Assembly: GCF_963678635.1 (NCBI RefSeq)
Contig: NC_087068.1
Span: 46,081,785-46,145,784 of the forward strand
From: Symsagittifera roscoffensis
Lineage: Eukaryota; Xenacoelomorpha; Acoela; Convolutidae
Direction of reading: 5' to 3'
Length of the DNA: 64,000 bases
Under the pieces are notes generated by a model. The model did not search any database, was not told the origin of the DNA, and saw only the letters and a list, made by a program, of their open reading frames with translations. Positions within the stretch are counted from its first letter, which is position 1. Each line of letters begins with the position of its first letter. This document shows positions 34,725-44,239 of this stretch, in pieces. Both the position numbers and the translations under genes were made by a program.

Positions 34725-34946
34725 TTATCTAATTTTTACAAAAATCGGATCGAGCGATGATCCGATTGATACTAAGTGAAATTTGCAATTTCCCACTGGG
34801 CAGAATGATGAATGGTTAGATACACAGTAGTCTTGAGTGACAATAAATTTTTCAAAAAAGTTTTCTGAGACAAAGGCCAAAAGAGATTTTTTATTGTAGT
34901 CCGAATAAAAAGTAGGATATGCTTGACACATTGCAGATGCCTTCAT
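34725..34946 (-). CDS. hypothetical 73-codon minus-strand ORF
   Basis: ATG-initiated small frame (starts MKASAMCQAYPTFYSDY) with four Cys and no recognised domain. It sits just upstream of the preceding truncated ORF on the same strand and may be its broken N-terminal part or a leader. Confidence 0.3.
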   Translation of the reverse strand: MKASAMCQAYPTFYSDYNKKSLLAFVSENFFEKFIVTQDYCVSNHSSFCPVGNCKFHLVSIGSSLDPIFVKIR

Positions 34947-35181
34947 CGATTAATTGTTGAAAATGATTTTTATCTACATTGAATTGCTTATATTGTAGTT
35001 CCATCACCTACGCAATGTCCATATTTGGATCATCACCTACTCATTATTCCATATAAAGTAATAAAACCTTATTTGGAATGTACAGTGAGTCATCTACATT
35101 TCCTCATTTCTATAAGTTTAGAAATATCATTATTTTGAAATATCTACTACTGATCAGTTGGCTCTGAGTCTCAAATCAAAA
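34947..35181. promoter_or_regulatory. possible divergent P1 promoter
   Basis: ATCACCTACGCAAT at 35,003-35,016 shares CTACGCAAT with the polB promoter. A second ATCACCTAC is at 35,032 and CCATATAAAG at 35,048. It lies between minus-strand ORFs on the left and the plus-strand gene row on the right. Confidence 0.35.
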
Positions 35182-35678
35182 ATGTATTTACGAAAAGATA
35201 TCCTTCCCAACTATAATGAATTTGCTAAGAACCCAAAAAGAATTGGGAGATTTTCTTGGTCCCAAAAACCTAACAAAGGAAAAATTTAAATTGAACCTTG
35301 CTTCTAATTGCTAAAGAAAAGTGAATCGGGACAAATCGAAAAAACCCAGCAAGTCTATCTTGGTGAAAAAGAAGGGGAAAGGAAATCAGCAATACTGTAT
35401 TGCAACCCTATTCTGACAAAGACTCAACCATGGAGCAGGAACTTGCGAACTGTCATGCGGTGTATGACGTAGCAACATGCAAGAAGAGAAGAGTGTGTGT
35501 CACAATCAAGAAGTAGAGTGTGAACAAGCCACCCTACATTCAGATTCAACTCTTCACTGCAAAGGAGAACGAAGTCTTGAAGCAAGTTGCCTATGTCAAC
35601 TATACTTTGAACGAATTCAAAGAACTCGCCCAAGTGTTAGGAGATTTTATGTTTCTTGAGAACTGTAATGTTCAATAA
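35182..35678 (+). pseudogene. P1 ORF with PC4-like C-terminus
   Basis: Starts at ATG 35,182 (MYLRKDILPNYNEFAKN) and is broken near 35,287. It resumes at 35,430-35,678 as a frame with a single TAG: KKRRVCVTIKK, then PPYIQIQLFTAKENEVLKQV and YTLNEFKELAQVLGDFM. The order basic beta-strand, beta-strand, helix resembles the PC4/SUB1 single-strand-binding fold. That is inference from pattern, not a confident match. Whether the two parts are one gene is uncertain. Confidence 0.4.
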
Positions 35679-35689
35679 TTTTGTTGACT

Positions 35690-36594
35690 GATGTTACTAT
35701 AGTAATGTAATTCAAATATTCATATTCTTGAATCATTTTTTAAAATTTCTTCGAGCTGAGCAGTATAAGTTGGAACATTGGTTTTTCCAGAAATCTTGTT
35801 TTAAAGCTTCAAAATAAGTTGGGACTTTTTCATATCGTCTTACAAGACTAACAGTTTCGGAATCTCAAAACTTACCAAAATTGCAAGATTTGGATACAAA
35901 ATCATCATTTCTCAATTTGAGTGGACTTTGCATTATGGAAGACGAAAAAATTTTCTAAGTTATCGTTCAGATATTAAAAAAATAGATCCTATAGAGTATC
36001 GTACAAAAGGAAACACTTGGAAAAACATTTAAAAATTTCAGTTGGAAAAAAAAGAGTTTGATAAACTGGTTGATTTTATCCCCTCGGTTTTGTCTTATGT
36101 AGATACATTCAAAAAAATTTGTATCATTATTGACGAATGCACTGTAGAAAATGACCGTTCAGAAATTGAATAACATTCTCAGAAGTTTTGATTTGATTAA
36201 GCATGACTTTTCATCAAATACAAAATGAAAAAATTGAATTTTTGTACTTGTATTTTTTTTGGACCCAAAGATAAATTTGAAAGAAAAGGACCAAAAATTT
36301 CTTTTTGGGGGTCTAATTGGATACGAAAATTCTTGTATGGATTATTTTTTTGCAAATTCAAAAATTTTCAGACTTCATGCACTTTTACATGGTGCAGCTG
36401 GATCTGTGAAGTCTACTACTTATAAGGGACCTGGTTTTTGTTTTGTTTTACCTAGATTTCTAAGTTTTTGTTTTCTTGGTCACGTGACTGGATTGTTCTT
36501 CTGTTTATATGTTTACATTTTTGCTTCATCAGTATATGCATTGTTCGATTGTTAGTTATTTCAACTAAAAATTTCAGCGAAATCAGTTTCCATC
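35690..36594 (+). pseudogene. degraded P1 region, unidentified ORF pieces
   Basis: Collinear frame pieces include HYGRRKNFLSYRSDIKKIDP, KEFDKLVDFIPSVLSYVDTF followed by KKICIIIDECTVEN (a Walker-B-like string) near 36,030-36,150, and RLHALLHGAAGSVKSTT near 36,379-36,420, which resembles a P-loop with one Gly changed to Val. The order (B-like before A-like) argues against one simple ATPase. Probably two dead genes. Confidence 0.35.
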
Positions 36595-37066
36595 ATGAGT
36601 CTAGTTGTTTTGGATATTGAGTGTATTGAAAACAAAATAGTGAAAGAGTTAGGAGTTTAGAAAAAATGGACAAACTGTTGGATATTCTTTTCTTCCTCCC
36701 AAAAAATTCAAAAATACATCTCAGTCTGCTTGGTGTACCAAACGTCTTCATGGAATCAATTGGAACAGTGGCCATGAAAAATATATTGAGCTTGAAAAAA
36801 TATTGAAAAAATTAAAAGCTCCAGAAACGGAGTTTTGTGAAAAAGGTTATGAAAAATGTAAAATTCTGTCAAAAATTTTGGAAACAAAGGTTACAAACTT
36901 GGATGACTACGCATGTCCAAAAGTTCAGAGTTTGATTTTCAAAGATGAAAAATATGATTGGAGGTGTAGCAACTACCCATTTCGTCATGCAAATACTCTT
37001 CACTGTACAGAAAGAAAAGCCTTTGCATATGGAACATGGACTCGATGTTTTCTTAATAATTTGTAA
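36595..37066 (+). pseudogene. P1 DxE nuclease-like protein, one frameshift
   Basis: ATG at 36,595; MSLVVLDIECIEN, with an early hydrophobic strand ending in D-x-E, then a frame break near 36,658 (GGAGTTTAGAAAA). The frame then stays open to TAA at 37,066 through NGQTVGYSFLPP, WCTKRLHGINWNSGHE, DDYACPKVQSL and HCTERKAFAYGTW. The DxE opening and later conserved His/Asp recall DEDD-type 3'-5' exonucleases. Family assignment is inference. A TTTCAG at ~36,575 just before the ATG could be a splice acceptor. Confidence 0.5.
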
Positions 37067-37173
37067 TTAATCTAAATAATTTTGTATTATCGTGTTTTTG
37101 AAATATAAATGTTAATCATTATCAATTTTTTCATTCCAAATTTGATGAATATGACAAGTAATTAAATTTAGGA

Positions 37174-37404
37174 AAATTTGTTTTTGATGAGGAGAATCAT
37201 GAGCAAAAATCATGGAAGTTTTTTGGACGTACGTGTAAAAGATCTCTTTTAGTTTTTATGTGCCAACTTTTTGTCATAGTATTAATACTAGCATGTGCAA
37301 TCGTGCGAATAAAGTTATCCACTACATGTGAAGAAACAACAGTTTTGGTAGCAATTTATCAAGTACAGTCGGTTATATTTTACCTTCTCCAAAGCTATGA
37401 TTGA
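37174..37404 (+). CDS. small single-pass membrane ORF overlapping ATPase start
   Basis: A 76-codon open frame without an obvious ATG at its head. It reads DEENHEQKSWKFFGR, then a hydrophobic stretch (LVFMCQLFVIVLILACAIV), then STTCEETTVLVA and ends YLLQSYD. Its stop overlaps the ATPase start by eight bases. TTTAGGAAAATTT at its left edge could be a splice acceptor. Polintons often carry one or more small membrane proteins, but I cannot match this one. Confidence 0.35.
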   Translation, partial: KFVFDEENHEQKSWKFFGRTCKRSLLVFMCQLFVIVLILACAIVRIKLSTTCEETTVLVAIYQVQSVIFYLLQSYD

Positions 37405-38100
37405 AATAATTTCTACCAAAGAACGAGTTTTTATTTCGCTACTTGGACCGGGTGGGTCTGAAAAATTGCATCTTATTTTTGAGTGGTTAAAAATAGGTAC
37501 ATTTCAACCAAATTTTGACAATTTTTTTTTATCAACATTATCAACCTCTTTATGGACAAATGCAAAGAAAAAACCTTAAGTTTATCCAAGGAGTTGACTT
37601 TGAACTAATTGAAAATCTTCCCAATAATGGAACAAAATACTTCTTATTATTTGATGACTCTTGTGAAAAAATTTCAAATTCTAAGAAGTTTGTAAAAATT
37701 GCTTTTGGTGGAAGACACAGGGGACTGAATACCATATATATTAAGAATACTTGTTTCATCAAAGCAAACTGGGAAGAGATGTTGAGTTACAAATAACACA
37801 TTTGGTCTTATTCAAATCACCGAGAGATGTTTTACAAACCAATACATTAAGTCAACAACTAGGTCTAGGATCACAATTGAAAAAGTGGTATCAAGATGCA
37901 ACATCTACTCTCTGTGGTCATTTACTCATTGAATTAACTCCAGATATTGCTCAAACAGTGGTTCAGTTCCATCAAAATTTTATCTACCAGCAGGAACAGA
38001 AACAAAGTTTTTGGACGATGAGCATACAATACGTCTCTATACTCTTCAAAAACAATTCTTCCTCCATTGTCCAAAAAGTTTCATTCAATTCCTCAGCTAA
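37397..38100 (+). pseudogene. P1 genome-packaging ATPase
   Basis: FtsK/HerA-superfamily ATPase that pumps DNA into capsids in Polintons and related viruses (family knowledge). ATG at 37,397; Walker A region SLLGPGGSEKL with the G before K changed to E; Walker B YFLLFDDSCE (~37,640-37,670); then the family's IAFGGRHRGLNTIY sensor-like segment and SPRDVLQTNTLSQQLGLG. Frame breaks lie near 37,525, 37,745 and 37,960. It ends in a TAATG that starts the next ORF. Expected length ~230 residues, matching the span. Confidence 0.85.
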
Positions 38101-38283
38101 TGTCTAGTAAACTTGCTACGAGGCGAGCTAAAGGATCTTCGAAAAGTAGACGTAGTAAAACATCGAAGAGAAATATCAGAACTCACACGAAGAATAACTT
38201 CACTGCATAAAAGGAGAACTAGTTTAATCTCGACAAAAGGCTTACAATTAATAGCTGTTATCACTCCTTTTGTCATTAAATGA
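38100..38283 (+). pseudogene. small P1 ORF: coiled coil plus hydrophobic tail
   Basis: The ATG overlaps the ATPase stop (TAATG). A single frame change near codon 8 leads to ELKDLRKVDVVKHRREISEL, a charged heptad-like helix, and a C-terminal GLQLIAVITPFVIK. About 60 residues. Possibly a tail-anchored or virion-associated small protein. A diverged counterpart may lie at 54,270-54,430 in P2. Confidence 0.45.
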
Positions 38284-38361
38284 TTGACATAGTATGGATC
38301 CGTTTGTTCTTATTTTTACTCAATTTATCAATCACAAAGTACACTTCCAAAAAAGTCAAAA

Positions 38362-38655
38362 ATGGAACAAAAGCAAGAAAAAGAGGAGATTGTACCAAAA
38401 GATTTTGATTCTATTTACTGTGCTAAGAATGCAAAGTTGAAAACGAGTAACAATGAACACCTTATTGATTTAACTTTTAATTCTCCTAGAATTAGACTTA
38501 ATTAGTCACAAAATATCATATTAGATAATCGAGACACAAAACAATCACTTGTAGACTTTGTGTGTGCACTAAAGCGAAAAAATACCGACTTTCCCGATAT
38601 TTACTTTACCATTTTGGAAGCAACTCAAATTCCACAAAACTTGTTGTCAACAAGA
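38362..38655 (+). pseudogene. small P1 ORF preceding integrase
   Basis: Starts MEQKQEKEEIVPKDFDS, has one in-frame TAG after FNSPRIRLN, then SLVDFVCALKRKNTDFPD and TILEATQIPQNLL. It continues in the same frame into the integrase start at 38,656, so it may be either an integrase N-terminal extension or a separate upstream gene. P2 has a similar-sized ORF at the same position (54,811-55,173). Confidence 0.4.
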
Positions 38656-39551
38656 ATGCCAAAGCGAAAGACAGAGGAACTTGGATCCCTTTCAAAATCT
38701 GAAAAAGTAAGTCTGAACAGATTGTATTCTAGGGGTAGAGCTGGGTACGGTTCTGTGCGAAACTTGAGTAAAGCCAGCGGATTGTCAAAAAGAAAGTAGA
38801 ACAATTTTTACAAACCAAGACATCGTATACAAAATTTGGTCCCCCAGTCAGACGTTTCCGAAGGCTTCAAGCATTTTCAAAATATATACATGAAATTTGG
38901 TGTATGGATTTGGCATTTGTGGACAAACAAGCGAATCAAAACAAGGGTCAAATATTTATTGGTAGCTGTTGATGTTTTTTCGTGATTTGTCAGAGTTCAA
39001 ACAATGAAAACTAAATATGCCAAAGAAACTTTGCAAGCTTTCAAAAAAATGATTTCTCGAAAAAACAATCCTGAAAAGCGTTGGGTTGATAAAGGAGCGG
39101 AATATGGGGGAATCGACAATGAGTTAAACAAAAAATGCATTTGCAGAGAGAGCCATTCAATCATTAAAATACATTATTTATCGCTACATAGAAGATCATG
39201 GTGAAAAATTCATTCACAAGTTGCCGCAATTTGTGTCTACAATGAGTTGTCGCATCAATAGATCTATTGGGAAATTACCTAGAGATGTCAAGAATACTGA
39301 TTTCCTCTCAGTTCTGTACAATAAACCTCTAACAAGGTATAAGAAACTAAAATTCAAAGTTTGAGACAGAGTGAGAATTTCAAAGAATGATATTCCGTTC
39401 CGAAAAGGATACAAACCACAGTTGCAGATGAAATTCCTAAAATTTCGGCAATATCAAAAAAAAGCCTCCTACATACATCATGAAAGATCTCGACAAAGAA
39501 GAAATTCTGGGAAAATTTTATGAAAAAGAGCTGATAAAATGTTCTAATTAA
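38656..39551 (+). pseudogene. P1 retroviral-type integrase
   Basis: Inserts the element into the host genome (DDE family, Polinton type). ATG at 38,656; N-terminal helix-turn-helix-like part (AGYGSVRNLSKASGLSKRK) up to 38,799, then a frameshift; catalytic core IWCMDLAFVDK (first Asp, ~38,905), VAVDVFS, RWVDKGAEYGG (second Asp, ~39,090), FAERAIQSLK (Glu). The second Asp to Glu spacing is about 19 residues instead of about 35, so some 50 bp is missing. The C-terminal part INRSIGKLPRDVKNTDF...RVRISKNDIPFRKGYKP follows with a TGA in it. Four or more lesions. Confidence 0.88.
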
Positions 39552-39592
39552 AGGTAATTTTTTTTAAACTAAATTTCTATCGATCAGTTGTC

Positions 39593-40419
39593 ATGGGTTC
39601 TTTTACTATTGAGTTGGTTTCCAACGCTTCTTTTAATTGTTATCCGAATAATAGTCTTATTTCTTTTACAAACTTTCCACCCGAACAATTACAAATGAAA
39701 GGAGAATGGACGTTGCTCTTTTAGAAATATCATACCCTTCTTTGTACCAAAATAATGCAGAAGGAAAGTTTAGATTCGTAGATGGTAGAGAAAGTTCTGA
39801 GGAGAAAAGAAAGATTGTACCGATGAACATTGAACCAGGATTGTATCCAAGTTTTGTTGATATATTTGTAGCCATGAACAACAAAATTCGAGAGCGTCTA
39901 GGTGCTCAAGCTTTCGAATATAACGGAATCTATGTATCAGTAGATAAAATTACACCAGAGGCTGCTGTTCATTTACCTGAGAATCAATCAGTGTTTATAA
40001 TTCAGAGTTTTGATTTGAGTCACATTTTTGGTGGTGATTTAGAACAAAATCAAACGGGAGTTATAATGAAAGGAAAAGGTCCATATTATCCTCAGTATTC
40101 TTACGACATTATAAGAATACATTCCTTAATGATATATAGTGATATTATTGAATATAACATAGTCGGTGATACAAAAACTCCCTTATTGCGTTGTATTCCT
40201 TTTATCTCCAATGTGAAGAGTGGAGATATAATTTCTACAGGACAGTACATGAATTATCAATCCTTTACAAATTTACAGTTTAAAAAGCTGTTAAAAAATT
40301 CTTTCCATAGTATCAAGATAGAACTAAGAGATAGTACAGGCGAAAAAATTCCTTTTGTGTCTGTAGGAATTATGCGAGTTGTTCTCTTGTTTCGCAAGAT
40401 TTCGAATAATCTTTTTTGA
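39593..40419 (+). pseudogene. P1 minor capsid (penton-type) protein, one frameshift
   Basis: Single-jelly-roll minor capsid protein of Polintons, building capsid vertices (family inference). ATG at 39,593 begins MGSFTIELVSNASFNCYPNN. A one-base loss near 39,711 shifts the frame, after which 237 codons are open to 40,419: SYPSLYQNNAEGKFRFVDGR, QAFEYNGIYVSVDKIT, FDLSHIFGGDLEQNQTGV, YPQYSYDIIRIHSLMIYSD and LRDSTGEKIPFVSVG. The least damaged morphogenesis gene in P1. The part downstream of 39,844 is duplicated at 44,240. Confidence 0.85.
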
Positions 40420-40436
40420 TTTAAACTTTATAGGAA

Positions 40437-40770
40437 ATGGTTGCTCAAAACTCAGCAGATTTCCCTATTTTTTGAGGACAAGCAGGACAACGTGGAAGAG
40501 GTTTTGGAGCTCTTGCACAAACTCTTGGGAGAACTGCAATCCCCTTTATTAAAAAATATATAGTCCCAGCTGCGAAAAGAATCGGAGCAGATTTGTTTGA
40601 AAACGCTGCTTTAGAGATTGGGGAAATTGTTAGTGGACGGAAAAAACTCGAAGCATTTGCAAAAGATGTGGGAACAAAAACAGTTCGGAAACATCGGGAC
40701 GTGGAAAGAAATCTGGGAGGTGGAAAAAAATGTCATCTTACACACAAGAAGTACGTTACAACAATGAAAG
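40437..40770 (+). pseudogene. P1 basic core-like protein
   Basis: ATG at 40,437; MVAQNSADFPIF, then an in-frame TGA (40,473), then GQAGQRGRGFGALAQTLGRT, IKKYIVPAAKRIGADLFE and KKLEAFAKDVGTKTVRKH. The Gly/Arg-rich start followed by an amphipathic basic helix recalls small core or capsid-internal proteins of adenovirus-like viruses. The position between minor and major capsid genes fits. The 3' end is scrambled by the deletion in the next gene. Confidence 0.55.
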
Positions 40771-41024
40771 CAATGCAGTTTAACGAAGATTTCCCAGCTC
40801 TTCCTATGGAAGACTCTCAAAATCACTTTATTCTAGTTTTTGACTTGTTTTCACTACAGGATGCAGCTGAAAAGTTCCATTATCCAGAACATAGTGGAGA
40901 AAGCTTGAGATTAGACATGTTTTTCCAGTTTCCCTTGGAGCAAGTAACGGAAGTGATAGTCTTGGGAGAAAGACTATCAATTGTTCAAATCGACAAATTC
41001 GGAACAGTTGCTATAAATGTTTAG
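40730..41024 (+). pseudogene. P1 major capsid protein remnant (large internal deletion)
   Basis: Keeps the first eight codons (MSSYTQEV) joined directly to a C-terminal piece (FNEDFPALPMEDSQNHFILV, LHYP/FHYPEHSGESLRL, FFQFPLEQVTEV, IDKFGTVAINV). The N-terminal half of the same protein survives separately at 48,816-49,364, which identifies both ends as the double-jelly-roll major capsid protein of Polintons. Several hundred codons are missing and the junction is out of frame. Confidence 0.75.
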
Positions 41025-41053
41025 TTTTTTTGAGTTTTCGGGTTCCCTCAAAA

Positions 41054-41376
41054 ATGTTGTAACTTTTGTGGGACTTTTTCTTTGTTATTGTGTCTGTACT
41101 ATCTATTTTGATTTTCTTCAGACCTAAATCTCCAGACAAAGCAAATAATGAATGCTGTTTAAATGAAAACTCACGAAATTTCTTCAACCTAGAATGTAAA
41201 CCAGTGTTCAATAATCTTTGTCCAGTTCACAAGTTTTGTGTATGGGGCTTTGTTGATTCAATACATAAATGCGCGTAAGTCAGTAACTCTAGGTTTTTTC
41301 ACCCTAAATCACAATATCAAACTATCTATTTCTTTGTTTTAGATGCAAATCAGGTAACAATTGCAAAGATGGATAA
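41054..41376 (+). pseudogene. P1 spliced Cys-rich membrane protein
   Basis: ATG-TTG-TAA at 41,054 (nonsense third codon), then open: LLWDFFFVIVSVLSILIFF, a signal-anchor; then a Cys-rich ectodomain (NECCLNENSRNF, LECKPVFNNLCPVHKFCVWG, SIHKCA). A 68-bp GTAAGT...TTTTAG intron (41,275-41,342) interrupts the codon after KC. Removing it extends the Cys pattern by CKSGNNCKDG and stop. The protease ATG (41,369) lies inside the last codons (overlap ATGGATAA). Function unknown; the same stop and intron occur in the duplicate at 45,449. Confidence 0.6.
41275..41342 (+). other. 68-bp spliceosomal intron
   Basis: Donor GC|GTAAGTCAG, acceptor TTTCTTTGTTTTAG|A. Removal continues the upstream Cys-rich frame to a stop that overlaps the protease start. 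It is conserved in the duplicate at 45,670-45,737. Confidence 0.7.
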
Positions 41377-41743
41377 TTTTTCACTTCTGCAAATTATTGA
41401 AAGAATTCCTGAACTCAGGTTCAAGTATATGGGATCTTACCCCTCTGATAAAGAAACTCAACTAACAAGATACTGTTTTGCAATTGGTAACTCAGCTCCA
41501 TGTAATGATAGAGGGGAGCACTGAATTATGATAGCTCGATTGGAAAAAACTTACTACGTTGCTGATTCTTTGGGTCAAAAAAGAACAGCTTATTCCTTTA
41601 TAACAAAAAAGTATCGGCGAATGGTTCCCAGAAAACTACAAAAAACTGATAATTTGTGTGAATTTTACGCAATTTATTCAGCATTTCTTCTTTTTAAGTT
41701 CTACCAGACAAACTTGAACAATATTCATGATGCTTTTTTTTGA
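41369..41743 (+). pseudogene. P1 adenovirus-type cysteine protease
   Basis: Capsid-maturation protease (Ulp1/adenain-like family). ATG 41,369 (MDNFSLLQIIERIPELRFKY), QLTRYCFAIGNSAPCNDRG, the catalytic His in GEH followed by a TGA where an aromatic residue is expected (41,522-41,524), MIARLEKTYYVADSLGQK with the acidic partner, and the nucleophile Cys in DNLCEFYAIYSAF (~41,655). The C-terminus is frameshifted after NLNNIHD. The duplicate at 45,764 shares the TGA. Confidence 0.85.
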
Positions 41744-41817
41744 ATTTTATAAGTAATTTTATGTAAATGGGTAGTTTTTTTTTGTGTAGAATATTTTAGT
41801 AAATTTTCTATACGATG

Positions 41818-42323
41818 AAGTGATTTATAAACTTTCTTTGTAATTAAATTTTTTCTCAAAATTTTTTATTTCCAAGTTTCAGTAGGTTTCGACATAGGTT
41901 CAAATAGATAGAAAATAAGATTATCCAATAAAATCGATCGAATTACAGCAAATCGTGTTGTGAAGTTTTTTTTTGAAAAATTTTGTGACAAAAACTCTAA
42001 ATTTTTGCACAAAAACTCTTACCATTGACTTACTATGTACCAAAAAACTAAATACATCACCTTAATTCCACAACCAACACGTAATCAACTGGTAATCATT
42101 ACTAATTAGATAACGCGCGCCAAAATGTTTCCGAAAAAAATAGACATTTCCACACGAAAACCAAAAAACTTTCGTTTTTCTTACTATTATCTTAGCATCA
42201 CACGAACCATGGAACCTTACCGTCGGTATTCCCTAACTTAATACATTGTAAACTCTAAACCCTATCTTAATACATAGCTGGAAGACCGGATGCTCTATTC
42301 CCTATCTTAAAACATGGGGGTCT
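41818..42323 (-). repeat. P1 right terminal inverted repeat
   Basis: Complement of the left terminal repeat; ends CATGGGGGTCT. It contains three TTAAGATAGGGAAT-like words on the minus strand and the GGCGCGCGTTATCTAATTAG block. Confidence 0.92.
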
Positions 42324-44238
42324 CCCACACAACAGCCCCCCCCCCACTTAACCTCCAACATCTACTACAAAAGATAAACATGGAAGTGTCCAACATTTTC
42401 ATGCCGGTAGTCCAACCATTTTTTTGGGCTTTTTTCAAACACTCTCTGCTCTCTGTCTCTCTCTCATTAACAATTGTCAGGTTTTAAGAAAATTAACAGA
42501 GTGTGTTTCAATTCATTTTTCTACTTTATACTACGTTTACATTCATGTTTTAAGTGTATAAACGACAATTTTGAACACGGCTATATTAAACATGATCCTT
42601 AAAACTGCTCAGGAGATCATGATAAATTGATTGAGGCTAGTATTATTGGATTTGTATAAAAAAAAGGTTTTTCCAATTTCTTTTTGGTTTACACAAAAAT
42701 CCGATTTTCTCAAAATTACCAATTTTTAAGTGTTTACTTTCATCGTTTGGGCTATAAATGTTTTTAATTTTCTGCGTTTATTTTTATTAGGCTTCAGGTA
42801 GCTAATGAAAAATTCATGTATTAAACTTATACGAAATTAAAATGAGAATCAACACTTTACTTTAGAAATGACGGCAAAAAACGAAAACTTTTCTTTTTGA
42901 AAATTTAAACATGTCTATTAGAACTGGGCTTAAGACTGTGTAAAACTCACTGGGTTTGAATTGAATTAATTTTTGAGATTTTTTGTTAATTTAAGTGTTA
43001 TTTTTCACAACTGAAAAAAGTTATGTTTTTCGTAAATTTGGTAAGAAACCATTTTTTTCACTTAAAATTACCAAACGGGAGGCGTTCAAGAGAAGCGTAG
43101 CTTGCCGCAATGCCGACTCAGCTATCACCCTTTGACCCGAATGGCCATGTCTCAATTTTTCAATCGATTAGATGATGAACGTTTCACTGAACACTGCATC
43201 ATAATAAAAAAAAGTTTGAGTTATATTTCTTTTGCATATATTCAAAAGCCGATCTATGTTTTACCATGCATCTGCAACTATAAAGACATCCAATTTAAGT
43301 TTTTCTTTCACTGATCTTTTTCTTTTTCTTTCTCAAAAATCAACTAAATCAAATAGTTGAAGTCAATTTAATTAGGCCAAAATCATGAAAATTGCATAAA
43401 AATTGTGGGAAAAATACAAAAAAACTGTTTCAAAAAAATTTTTAAAAAAAAGCTCAATTTGAATCATTCTAAGCTTTACGCTTTGTAATTTATTTCTGAA
43501 TTACTTTTTAGAACTCTAAACCAGTCCCCTAAACTTGCAACCCTCGAAAAATTTTGTCGTTAACCCTTAAATGTAACAATAAAAAATTAAATCTATAAAT
43601 AAATCAGTTTTTCAACGTACAAAAACGCTTGCACTTGCACACGTTGATGAGACCTTTGGAGCTTAAAATTTTGAAAAATATTGTTAAAATCTGTGCTAAC
43701 CACTGTTGCTGGAAATAAAAGTAATTTTGTCAAGTTCACGGCGAAATGTAGCCCTCGTTAATGGCTTCTACTTGTTTTTATTTGTAACATTTCTGGTTTT
43801 TACTCCTAGTACTTTCTCGTCTTTGCTTTTTCGCAAAAAGTTAACAGAATCCATCCTCTAACTCCTCCTCAAACTGTTTGCGATGAACTCCTCCTCAAAT
43901 TGTTTGCCATCAAACTGTTTGTCGGAAGCCCGAGAGCACGTTGAGCTGGCTCATGATATGACTCCCAAATATCACTTTATCAATTATCACACAATAGTTC
44001 TCACTGCGGAAAGCTACCTACAACATCTGGCCAGGAAGCAGGGATTGCTATGAGGGGATGGTTTTGAGACGAACTCTTGCGCTGCGCCAATATAAGTGCG
44101 TTCATAGGGAAAATGCGCCAATACAAACCCAAAAATGGTGGAAAAAAGTGGATTTGCATCAACTCATGATGCAAACTAAAGAAAAAGACGCTCCATAATG
44201 GACAGGGTCAAAGAGGGCCCAAATAAAGTGCATTTTCA
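42324..44238 (+). repeat. P2 left arm, copy B, fused to P1 capsid cassette
   Basis: Begins at the P2 end (CCCACTTAACCTCCAACATC) and follows the same order as 17,213-18,940. It includes decayed frames ELAHDMTPKYHF, LTAESYLQHLARKQG and DRVKEGPNKVHFQ. At 44,239 the P2 sequence CATTTTCAGT switches to P1 ATCCAAGTATTGTTGATA, with two bases of overlap. Otherwise non-coding. Confidence 0.85.
43141..43314 (+). CDS. short ORF conserved among P2 left arms (a)
   Basis: 57 codons, MAMSQFFNRLDDERFTEHCI ... YVLPCICNYKDIQF. The frame is open in three of the four P2 arms (also 47,565 and 50,441), with several replacements and no stops. No recognised domain. It may be a remnant exon or chance. Confidence 0.25.
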   Translation: MAMSQFFNRLDDERFTEHCIIIKKSLSYISFAYIQKPIYVLPCICNYKDIQFKFFFH

Positions 44239-44239
44239 G

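Larger units (their letters stand above)
23874..42323 (+). mobile_element. Polinton/Maverick element P1, 18.45 kb
   Basis: Bounded by ~500-bp terminal inverted repeats starting 5'-AGAC(A/C)CCCATG and ending in CT, as Polintons usually do. It carries the diagnostic Polinton gene set: protein-primed polB, retroviral-type integrase, FtsK/HerA-type packaging ATPase, minor and major capsid proteins and an adenovirus-like cysteine protease. In addition it has three tandem cargo units. Almost all core genes carry frameshifts, stops or deletions. No 6-bp target duplication is visible (ATTTTG on the left, CCCACA on the right), and both flanks are P2 termini. Confidence 0.93.

Noticed and set aside
40473-41524. 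Possibility that TGA is recoded as a sense codon (several TGA stops in P1 genes)
   Set aside because: TAA and TAG stops plus frameshifts and deletions are also frequent in the same genes; decay explains all of them.
23868-42329. Target-site duplication for P1
   Set aside because: Flanking hexamers ATTTTG and CCCACA do not match, nor do near-shifted versions.
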